In this document: positions 57,377 to 64,000 of the stretch, piece after piece | Layout of the letters: each line of letters starts with the position of its first letter | Numbering within the stretch: position 1 is the first letter of the stretch | Source of the DNA: Bacillus spizizenii TU-B-10 | GTDB taxonomy: Bacteria > Bacillota > Bacilli > Bacillales > Bacillaceae | DNA: 64,000 bases | Reading direction: 5' to 3' | NCBI RefSeq assembly: GCF_000227465.1 | Contig: NC_016047.1 | Coordinates: forward strand, 3,452,857-3,516,856 | Translations under genes and position numbers: made by a program | The notes under the pieces: model-generated | What the model saw: the letters and a program-made list of their open reading frames with translations, nothing else | Databases searched by the model: none | Told to the model about the DNA's origin: nothing

Positions 57377-58684
57377 CTACATAACCTCCTCATTGCCAAA
57401 AGCATTCGATTTTTTGAAAGCAATCAGAGAAATTCCAATGACAATGAAAGAAATTAACAGTGTAACAGCCGCCGCTACGGAATATTGCGGTGATGTGCCT
57501 GTTGTCAGTTTATAAATCCAAGAAATTAAGATATCGGTCGACCCGGCCCCGGCTCCCGCGCTGCCCGGTCCTCCCTCATTAAATAAGTAGATGATCGAGA
57601 AATTATTGAAATTAAACGTATACTGGGTAATCATCACGGGTGCTGTCGCAAATAAAATCATCGGGAATGTAATATGCCGAAAACGCTGAATAAAAGTAGC
57701 CCCGTCAATCTTTGCCGCTTCATACAATTCACCTGGAATCGCCTGAAGCACTCCCGTTACCATGACATAAATATAGGGAAAGCCGAGCCAGGTCTGAATC
57801 ATAATGAGGGCTGTCTTTGTCCAGAAAGGATCAGTCTTCCACGCAATCGCCGGCAGCTCTACAAACGGCAGGTGATTTAATAATGGAATCACCTGCGCAT
57901 TCACCGCCCCTATGCTGTCGTTAAACATGTTGGAAAAACTCATGATTGTAATAAAAGCCGGAACAGCCCATGGAAATAAGAAAATCATTCGGAAAATCCG
58001 CTTGCCTTTTATAAAATCCTGATTGACGAAAAGTGCCGTCACGATACCCAAAATGATTTGCAGCGTTGTTGCACAGATTGTCCAGATGATCGTCCAGCCG
58101 AGAACATTCACAAATGTTTCACGATAGGAGCCGAGGAAAAAAATATTCAAGAAATTTTTAAAACCGACCCAGTCAATCAGACTGTTAGGAGGAATATGAT
58201 AAAAATCATAGTTTGTACATGCAACAAACAGAGTCACTAAAACTGGAAAAATAATTACAAACACCATCATGATATATGCCGGCAGTGTAAATAAATATGG
58301 AAACCCTTTATCACCCGCATGACAGATCATATCCTTGGCCGTTGTATTGACCTCCAAACCCGCCGCTTTCATAGCGGCGGTCTTACGCGAATCATGAATA
58401 TTAAAGATATAGAACATGAGGAAAATCAGCGTCACGATCAATTGCAGCGTGCCTTCAATCAGCATAAACAGTGAATGGTCTTCACCGGGAACACTTCCCA
58501 ATGTAATCAATCCAGTGAGCGCCTGAATGCCGAAAACGCATAATTCAAAAGCAAACAAACCTGTGATGGCAAGAAACAAGATTCCCTTTGAAAACTGCTG
58601 ATTCGCAATCTGCCCAAGTCCTGGAATGATTGATAAAAGCCCTGCCTTTCGTTTTTGCTTTGCAAGTGTGTGGTGTGTATTCAT
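57377..58684 (-). CDS. mdxF: MdxF, maltodextrin ABC permease
   Basis: A 435-residue MalF-type permease with the same extended N-terminus as GanP (LLSIIPGLGQIANQQFSKGI) and the EAA loop ELYEAAKIDGATFIQRFRHI. Together with MdxG and the binding protein MdxE it imports maltotriose and longer maltodextrins. It follows mdxE by 39 bases. The similarity to GanP suggests that the two importers are paralogous. Confidence 0.94.
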   Translation of the reverse strand: MNTHHTLAKQKRKAGLLSIIPGLGQIANQQFSKGILFLAITGLFAFELCVFGIQALTGLITLGSVPGEDHSLFMLIEGTLQLIVTLIFLMFYIFNIHDSRKTAAMKAAGLEVNTTAKDMICHAGDKGFPYLFTLPAYIMMVFVIIFPVLVTLFVACTNYDFYHIPPNSLIDWVGFKNFLNIFFLGSYRETFVNVLGWTIIWTICATTLQIILGIVTALFVNQDFIKGKRIFRMIFLFPWAVPAFITIMSFSNMFNDSIGAVNAQVIPLLNHLPFVELPAIAWKTDPFWTKTALIMIQTWLGFPYIYVMVTGVLQAIPGELYEAAKIDGATFIQRFRHITFPMILFATAPVMITQYTFNFNNFSIIYLFNEGGPGSAGAGAGSTDILISWIYKLTTGTSPQYSVAAAVTLLISFIVIGISLIAFKKSNAFGNEEVM

Positions 58685-58723
58685 TATTTCGCCCTCTATT
58701 CTTCCGGACGCTACCCCGCCGTT

Positions 58724-59977
58724 TTATTTCACATACTTTTCTTTGATATTTTCCTTTATGACGTTTACAGCATCATTCGCTGATGTTTGCGCCGCTTTTT
58801 TTCCTGAAACTGCGTCAAAAATCAAACTTTCCGCTCCCGTCCATACCTCAGCCATTTCCGGAATATTCGGAGTCGGTGTCGCTGTTTCATATTGTTTAAT
58901 CACAGCTGACGTCAGCTCATTTTTTTGCTCATCCGCTTTCTTCCTTGCAGCTGTATTAGCCGGAACTTCGTTTGTATCCTCATAAAAAGCGTAAGCATTG
59001 GCATCATTTGTAGCATATTCAAGCCATTTTTCAGCCAGTTCGGGTTCTTTTGTATATTTTGATGCAACCCAGCCCTTCCCGCCGGCAAAAGGGGCATATT
59101 CTTCTCCATTTGGCAATGTCGGAATGGGAGCCGCTCCGTAGTTCAATTTGGCCTCTTTATAGTTGGCAGCTGACCAAGGTCCGCCGATGATCGCAGCCGC
59201 TTTTCCATCTAAAAACATCTGCTGAATAAAATCGTCAGCGCTTGAATTGTCTTGCATGCCTTTTGGCCAATAGGTTTTAAACCATTTCTCCGCATATTTC
59301 ACTGCTTCTACAGCCCCTTTATTGTTCAGGCCGATGTCCCCGGAATCTGTGCCGTTTTTTCCAAATACGTATCCGCCGTAACCGGCCAACAACCCGTACG
59401 ACATATAAAAGTCAGTCCATTTCGCTAAAAAGCCAGTTGATTTTCCTTTTTCTGAAGCAAACGCAAACCGGGAATCCCCCGTTAATGTTTCCAGATCTTT
59501 AAATGTTTTTGGTGCTGTTTGTAAGAGATCTTTGTTGTAATACAAAACTAGTGTTTCAATGACTAGCGGCATTCCATACACCTTGCCGTCAACCGTCACC
59601 TGCTGCATCTCTTTATCTCCGAAACTTTTTGTATTAGATGGCTTAATATCAAGCAAATGTCCTTGCTGGCCCAAACCGCCGATCCGGTCGTAGGCGGCAA
59701 GCATCACATCAGGTGCATTACCCGCCGGGCCATCAAGAGGAAGCGCTTCCAACTGCTCGAACATTTGCTTTTCAACGACTTTTATTGTGACATCATTCTC
59801 TTTTTCGAATGTTGCTTTCATGCTTTCAATGTATTCTTTATAGGTCTCTTCGACAGACACAGTCAGGACCTTTTTGCCATCAGAACTTGCCGGATCTTTT
59901 GAATTAGAACAGGCGGCAAGGCCAAATGTCAGAACTGATGCCGCCAATAAGGCGAACCCCTTTTTAAAAAGTATCAT
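58724..59977 (-). CDS. mdxE: MdxE, maltodextrin-binding lipoprotein
   Basis: A 417-residue solute-binding protein with lipobox GLAAC and lipidated cysteine C23. It is similar to GanS over its length (both have the PNIPEM segment near the C-terminus). It captures maltodextrins outside the cell. GGGGGAAACAAG precedes the ATG. Its promoter has a cre-like site over the -35 and an MdxR-type operator upstream. Confidence 0.95.
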   Translation of the reverse strand: MILFKKGFALLAASVLTFGLAACSNSKDPASSDGKKVLTVSVEETYKEYIESMKATFEKENDVTIKVVEKQMFEQLEALPLDGPAGNAPDVMLAAYDRIGGLGQQGHLLDIKPSNTKSFGDKEMQQVTVDGKVYGMPLVIETLVLYYNKDLLQTAPKTFKDLETLTGDSRFAFASEKGKSTGFLAKWTDFYMSYGLLAGYGGYVFGKNGTDSGDIGLNNKGAVEAVKYAEKWFKTYWPKGMQDNSSADDFIQQMFLDGKAAAIIGGPWSAANYKEAKLNYGAAPIPTLPNGEEYAPFAGGKGWVASKYTKEPELAEKWLEYATNDANAYAFYEDTNEVPANTAARKKADEQKNELTSAVIKQYETATPTPNIPEMAEVWTGAESLIFDAVSGKKAAQTSANDAVNVIKENIKEKYVK

Positions 59978-60011
59978 CTTGTTTCCCCCTTCTATTTATG
60001 AATCTAAAACA

Positions 60012-60041
60012 ATTGTATTGTTCTATAGAAAGCGGTTACAA
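60012..60041 (-). promoter_or_regulatory. mdxE promoter with cre-like site
   Basis: Minus-strand -35 TTGTAA (60041-60036) and -10 TACAAT (60017-60012) with an 18-base spacer. AGAAAGCGGTTACA (60027-60040) matches the CcpA box at all but one position and covers the -35. Confidence 0.75.
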
Positions 60042-60053
60042 CAACTTTTGATT

Positions 60054-60067
60054 TGTTACCGATAACA
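60054..60067. promoter_or_regulatory. Probable MdxR operator upstream of mdxE
   Basis: TGTTACCGATAACA, a near-perfect palindrome typical of LacI-family sites. An identical copy, in an 18-base identical block, is at 61928. It is 13 positions upstream of the mdxE -35, which suits an activator. Confidence 0.75.
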
Positions 60068-60072
60068 GAAAT

Positions 60073-61839
60073 TTATACAGGGACGGCAGCACCCAAAATA
60101 AAAAACTCTCCCGGCTGAACGGCAATTACATCGTGATGATGAAGCGGCTGCTCTGTCCATACATCGTAGATTTTTTTATTCCTTTCAATATTCAAATCTC
60201 GCAAACTGACATGTTGGGTCGCGTCCCCCTGATTAAAGAAATAAATCAGTGTTTTTTCATCAAGATTCCGTGAAAAGCTAATAAAATTGTTTTGGTCATC
60301 CAGCAGATTCCACTCAAGACTTCCCTCAGTCAATAAAGTGTTTTCCTGTTTGCGTAGAGCAATCAATCGTTTCATAAATCGCAGCATGTCTCGGTTTTGC
60401 TTCTCTTTTTCCCAAACCATACATTTCCGGCATAATGGATCATTTTCGCCGTCCAGCCCGATTTCCGTTCCGTAATAGATGCATGGTGAACCTGTCTGGG
60501 CAAACATAAAGGCCAGCAAAGCGCGTGCTTTTTTCTCGTCATGTCGGCATCTGGTCAAAAGGCGTTTAGTATCATGGCTATCCAGTAAATTAAACATCAC
60601 CTCATTGACCTGCTTCATCCCATTCATTAAATGCGCATTTACACGGTGGGCCATACGCGAGGCTGGAATCGTCCCGTCAGCAAAATATTCAATCATAGGC
60701 TCTGTAAAAGGATAGTTCATCACCGCATGAAATTCATCTCCTCTAAGCCAAGGTTCGGCAGAATGCCAGATCTCCCCTAAAATATAAACGTCAGGCTTTT
60801 CTGCTGAGACGGCTTGCCTGAATGTCTTCCAAAAAACGTGATCCACTTCATTTGCCACATCCAAACGCCAGCCGTCAATGTCAAATTCACGAATCCAGTA
60901 CAAAGCAATATCAAGCAAATATCTCTGTACTTCAGGATTAGCCGTATTTAGCTTCGGCATATCAGGTGTAAACGCAAACCTATCATAATTGTCTTCTTTG
61001 ACAGGAAAAGAGTGAATATGAAACCAGTTTTTATAACGGGATTGAGCTCCGTTTTTCACGACATCCTGCCATTGCGGAGAAGCGCTGCCTATATGATTAA
61101 AAACAGCATCAAGCATAATTCTCATCCCCCGCTGATGAAGCTGGCTGACCAATGTACGAAAAAGCTTCGGATCTCCAAAATGCGGGTCAATGGAATAGTA
61201 ATCCAGCGTGTCGTATTTATGATTAGAAGGCGCGGAAAAAATTGGAGTCAAATAAACTCCGTTTACGCCTAAATCCTCTAAATAATCAAGCTTGTCAATC
61301 ATCCCTTGCAAATCTCCTCCAAAAAAATCATTGACATCCGGATCTTTGCTCCCCCAAGGTAATGCATTCTCCGGTGACAAGTCTTCTCTTCCATTCGCAA
61401 AACGCTCTGGAAAAATTTGATACCAAACCGTTGATTTGGCCCACTCAGGCGCTTGGAATGTATCAGCCTCGTGAACAAATGGAAGTTTAAAATAATAATG
61501 GGTCGTCTCCAGCGTTTTTTCGTTATGAGGGCATACACCTGAACTTCCGAAAAAGATGTCTCCTTGATGGTCTGATATAACAAACGCATATTGCAAACGC
61601 CTATATGGCGGCACCACTTCAGCAAACCAATAATCATGCAAGTCTGTTGCGGCCATTTTCCTCATCGGCTGCTCGTTTGCCGACCACCTGCCGACGTTGT
61701 ATTCATAAGGATCACCCCAAATGAATCGAATGTGATCTGCATCACCTTTTTTTGTCCGAATCTTGATATGCACTGTCCGCCCGTCATAAGAATAAGCATC
61801 AGAACTGAACGGCTGATGATGAATCGCTGCATATTCCAT
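60073..61839 (-). CDS. yvdF: YvdF, intracellular maltogenic amylase
   Basis: A 588-residue neopullulanase/cyclomaltodextrinase-type GH13 enzyme. The N-terminal CBM34 domain (about 1-125) is followed by the barrel with catalytic D in GWRLDVANEVDH, E in ILGEIWH and D in LLDSHDTKR. It lacks a signal peptide and cuts maltodextrins and cyclodextrins to maltose inside the cell. Two ATGs (61842, 61839) follow AAAGGAGGAGAC; the second has better spacing. Confidence 0.94.
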   Translation of the reverse strand: MEYAAIHHQPFSSDAYSYDGRTVHIKIRTKKGDADHIRFIWGDPYEYNVGRWSANEQPMRKMAATDLHDYWFAEVVPPYRRLQYAFVISDHQGDIFFGSSGVCPHNEKTLETTHYYFKLPFVHEADTFQAPEWAKSTVWYQIFPERFANGREDLSPENALPWGSKDPDVNDFFGGDLQGMIDKLDYLEDLGVNGVYLTPIFSAPSNHKYDTLDYYSIDPHFGDPKLFRTLVSQLHQRGMRIMLDAVFNHIGSASPQWQDVVKNGAQSRYKNWFHIHSFPVKEDNYDRFAFTPDMPKLNTANPEVQRYLLDIALYWIREFDIDGWRLDVANEVDHVFWKTFRQAVSAEKPDVYILGEIWHSAEPWLRGDEFHAVMNYPFTEPMIEYFADGTIPASRMAHRVNAHLMNGMKQVNEVMFNLLDSHDTKRLLTRCRHDEKKARALLAFMFAQTGSPCIYYGTEIGLDGENDPLCRKCMVWEKEKQNRDMLRFMKRLIALRKQENTLLTEGSLEWNLLDDQNNFISFSRNLDEKTLIYFFNQGDATQHVSLRDLNIERNKKIYDVWTEQPLHHHDVIAVQPGEFFILGAAVPV

Positions 61840-61886
61840 CATGTCTCCTCCTTTGAATTCCGTTTTATTTAGGCCGGCTCTTAGTG

Positions 61887-61915
61887 AAAGTATCATGATG
61901 AAATAGCAGGAACAA
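61887..61915 (-). promoter_or_regulatory. yvdF promoter
   Basis: Minus-strand -35 TTGTTC (61915-61910) and -10 TACTTT (61892-61887) with a 17-base spacer. The two hexamers are weak, consistent with dependence on an activator at 61928. Confidence 0.6.
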
Positions 61916-61927
61916 TCCTTTTTACCT

Positions 61928-61941
61928 TGTTACCGATAACA
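61928..61941. promoter_or_regulatory. Probable MdxR operator upstream of yvdF
   Basis: The same TGTTACCGATAACA as at 60054, again 13 positions upstream of the -35. It lies between the mdxR stop and the yvdF promoter. Confidence 0.75.
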
Positions 61942-61952
61942 GAATAAAGCTC

Positions 61953-62903
61953 TTACAAAGTTGATTCACGTACAATTAACTCCGGCTCAAAAAATAGATT
62001 TCCTTGAGCAGCACCGTCTTCATTCATTTTTTTCAATAGCATTCTCGCACAGGCTTCCCCCATTTCTACAACAGGCTGTCTGACCGTAGTCAACCGGGGC
62101 GAGGAAATGCGATCAAGAAAAACACCGTCATTCCCGGTCACCGCAACGTCTTCCGGAATTCGTTTTCCAAGCGATTGCGCCGCACGAATGACGCCGAGCG
62201 CGATTCGATCGGATGCGCAGACAAATGCGGCCTGGTTATCCAGGGATTTCAGCACTTCTCTTGCAAGGCATTCACTTTTCTTAGAACTATTGTCGATCCG
62301 ATACAGATTCGTTTTTCTAAAACTTTCATTCATCGCCCGAATATAGCCCTGTTCTCTTGAACGTTCAAAAGGCTCATCTAAATCGATGCCAAAAAAGACA
62401 ACTTCCCGCTCCCCCAGTCCCATAACATGGCGGGTTGCCATAAAAGTGCCTTTCTCGTTATTTACATCGATAAAGTCATAGCCCATTTCATTTTGCCCAA
62501 ATACGACCAGCGGTTTTTCAAAAGCTTTGATCACACCTTCAAAATCGGTCTTTCTCAACCCGGTGGCAATAATGCCGTCGCATTGGCCAATATTGAGAGA
62601 GTTTCTTGTCACAAGCTGCAGAGCATAATGATTGCGATCCAGCTCCCGGCTGATTCCGGTCAGCAGGTTCATGTAATATGGTTCAGTCGTATCCATTTCC
62701 TCAAGAATCAACAGTTTGACAACCTGTGTTCTGTTTTGCACAAGCGCTCTCGCCGCATAATTAGGGATGTAATTCAGCTCTTTCATCGCAGAATGAACAA
62801 GCTTTTTCAATTCATCTGTCACCGTCTCAGGATGATTGATCACTCGTGATACCGTCATTTTCGAAACATTTGCTTTTTTTGCCACATCTGACAATGTTGC
62901 CAT
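61953..62903 (-). CDS. mdxR: MdxR, LacI-family regulator of maltodextrin genes
   Basis: A 316-residue LacI/GalR-family regulator, also YvdE. The helix-turn-helix reads MATLSDVAKKANVSKMTVSRVINH, followed by the hinge and sugar-binding domain. It controls the mdx operon. ATG 62903 lies nine bases after GGAGG; an ATG six bases earlier is too close. The effector domain has a diverged segment (about 190-215) compared with the remembered 168 protein. The position of its presumed boxes suggests activation rather than repression. Confidence 0.94.
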   Translation of the reverse strand: MATLSDVAKKANVSKMTVSRVINHPETVTDELKKLVHSAMKELNYIPNYAARALVQNRTQVVKLLILEEMDTTEPYYMNLLTGISRELDRNHYALQLVTRNSLNIGQCDGIIATGLRKTDFEGVIKAFEKPLVVFGQNEMGYDFIDVNNEKGTFMATRHVMGLGEREVVFFGIDLDEPFERSREQGYIRAMNESFRKTNLYRIDNSSKKSECLAREVLKSLDNQAAFVCASDRIALGVIRAAQSLGKRIPEDVAVTGNDGVFLDRISSPRLTTVRQPVVEMGEACARMLLKKMNEDGAAQGNLFFEPELIVRESTL

Positions 62904-62991
62904 TTTCATCCCCCTCCTTACCTGTGCTTATTATCCAAACTAGTGAAAAAGTCCTTTATTACTGCTAAATACGATGCAGGCAAAAGAGAAG

Positions 62992-63021
62992 TAAAAAAGA
63001 GATTTCCCTTAAGGAAATCTC
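62992..63021 (-). terminator. Terminator of yvdD
   Basis: Minus-strand stem GAGATTTCC/GGAAATCTC with a five-base loop and six T. It separates the yvdD transcript from mdxR. Confidence 0.88.
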
Positions 63022-63126
63022 ACTTTGTTAAAAAAACTCGATTTTTAATGAATTCTCTGCCCGGCAATAGACCAAATACGCTAGGTGGCGGACTCATTCT
63101 CTCCTCTTCCACGTGAAAGTCTCTTT

Positions 63127-63702
63127 TTAAATTTCTGTCCACTTTTTCTCTAAAATCGGATAAGAGTAGTTCTGCATTTGCTCAATTAACTCATCCGGCC
63201 GCGACGAGCTGTGGATCAGTTTTAGATGAGAATCGTTAGAAAATCCTTCTTGAATGCTGTATTTGACCATTTTCATCATTGGTTCAAAATATCCGTTGAC
63301 ATTGTACAGTCCGATTGGCTTTTGGTGGATGCCGATCTGCGCCCAACAAAGCACTTCAAATAATTCTTCATATGTACCGAAGCCGCCCGGCATGGCGATA
63401 AAGCCGTCCGCCAGCTCGCTCATTTTGGCTTTTCGTTCATGCATCCCGTTTACTTCAATCAGCTCAGTCAGGTTCTGATGGACAACCTCCCCGCTGAACA
63501 AGCCGCTCGGCATGACCCCGATTGCAGTTCCGCCGTTTTCCATAATCGCATCAGCAATCGCGCCCATCAAGCCTACGCGGGAACCCCCATAGACAAGGCC
63601 GATTCCCTGCTCAGCCATATACGCTCCAAGCTCTGCCGCTTTTCGTTTATACGCTTCATTCCCCCCCGGGTTTGAGCCCGCAAATACACAAATGGTTTTC
63701 AT
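63127..63702 (-). CDS. yvdD: YvdD, LOG-family nucleotide monophosphate phosphoribohydrolase
   Basis: A 191-residue LOG-family protein (often misnamed lysine decarboxylase). It carries the family motifs GGSRVGLMG and [12 protein letters not shown], whose arginine and glutamate form the active site that cleaves nucleoside 5'-monophosphates at the N-glycosidic bond, as in cytokinin activation. ATG 63702 follows GGAGATGAC; the longer frame adds 11 residues. It is divergent from yvdC. Confidence 0.93.
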   Translation of the reverse strand: MKTICVFAGSNPGGNEAYKRKAAELGAYMAEQGIGLVYGGSRVGLMGAIADAIMENGGTAIGVMPSGLFSGEVVHQNLTELIEVNGMHERKAKMSELADGFIAMPGGFGTYEELFEVLCWAQIGIHQKPIGLYNVNGYFEPMMKMVKYSIQEGFSNDSHLKLIHSSSRPDELIEQMQNYSYPILEKKWTEI

Positions 63703-63813
63703 CTTTGTCATCTCCGTATCTATATATCGTATCAAACATTCAAAAATACACTATATATTGTCCCATCTTCATGTGATAATATCAATATGAAATACATAAA
63801 GAATGCAGGAGTG

Positions 63814-64000
63814 ATGATGGTGCAGCTGGCTGATGCAGAAAAATGGATGAAAGAGTTTTACGAAAAAAGAGGCTGGACAGAATACGGACCGTTTATTCGA
63901 GTCGGCTTTTTAATGGAGGAAGCCGGAGAGCTGGCCCGGGCTGTCAGGGCATATGAGATCGGCAGAGACCGGCCGGATGAGAAGGAATCGACACGAGCTG
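63814..64000 (+). CDS. yvdC: YvdC, MazG-like nucleotide pyrophosphohydrolase (start only)
   Basis: The first 62 codons of a MazG-like protein are present; the gene runs off the right edge. The segment FLMEEAGELARAVRAYEIGR is the MazG EExxE-type metal-binding helix. AGGAG is just upstream of ATG ATG GTG (63814, 63817, 63820); the first ATG gives very short spacing, so 63817 or the GTG are possible starts. It likely hydrolyses nucleoside triphosphates. Confidence 0.88.
   Translation, partial: MMVQLADAEKWMKEFYEKRGWTEYGPFIRVGFLMEEAGELARAVRAYEIGRDRPDEKESTRA

Overview
The window is a chromosomal segment from the Bacillus subtilis group. The gene order (lutAB, yvfUTSR, rsbQP, gan cluster, lutP, sigL, epsA-O, slrR, pnbA, padC, racX-pbpE, sacB-levB, yveA, clpP, malL/mdx cluster, yvdCD) and many full-length protein matches identify it. 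Several proteins (RsbQ, RsbP, GanB, PgcM, MdxR) differ at many positions from the strain 168 versions as I remember them, so a non-168 lineage such as spizizenii, inaquosorum or another close relative is likely. This is recollection, not a computed comparison. I see no insertion sequence, prophage, CRISPR array or rRNA.

Layout. (1) 1-5.8 kb, minus strand: start of lutB, lutA, a PadR-type repressor with a DUF2812 membrane protein, and the two-component/ABC-exporter operon yvfR-S-T-U. (2) 6.0-8.0 kb, plus: rsbQP, the energy-stress input to sigma-B. (3) 8.1-16.1 kb, minus: galactan degradation (ganB, ganA, ganQ, ganP, ganS) and its LacI-type repressor ganR. (4) 16.2-18.9 kb: lutR, which is frameshifted here, and the lactate permease lutP. 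(5) 18.9-20.5 kb: sigL and yvfG. (6) 20.5-36.3 kb, minus: the complete 15-gene exopolysaccharide operon epsA-epsO, with the EAR antitermination RNA between epsB and epsC. (7) 36.5-42.6 kb: slrR, pnbA and a small membrane protein; padC and yveG; racX and pbpE; and a C1q-like protein gene that I do not recall from strain 168. (8) 43-49.3 kb, plus: sacB with its SacY antiterminator leader, levB, yveA, and the yvdT-yvdSR regulator/SMR pair. (9) 49.4-51 kb: yvdQ, tRNA-Arg(CCG) and clpP. (10) 51-62.9 kb, minus: the maltodextrin cluster mdxR, yvdF, mdxEFG, yvdJ, yvdK, malL, pgcM. (11) The right end holds yvdD and the start of yvdC.

How the genes connect. SlrR and a SinR operator link eps transcription to the sessile/motile decision, and EpsE adds the flagellar clutch. 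The lactate genes at opposite ends of regions 1 and 4 carry matching palindromes, but the repressor expected to read them is broken by a 10-bp tandem duplication. The gan and mdx clusters are both binding-protein-dependent sugar importers without a dedicated ATPase gene in the window. Each combines a pathway-specific LacI-family operator with a cre-like site for CcpA. In the mdx cluster, two identical operator sequences sit the same distance upstream of two promoters, which suggests activation.

The most noteworthy observations are the lutR frameshift, the paired mdx operators, the paired yvdT/yvdS operators, the self-operating PadR-DUF2812 module, the stand-alone C1q-like protein, and an 11-bp-stem hairpin between the EAR RNA and epsC.
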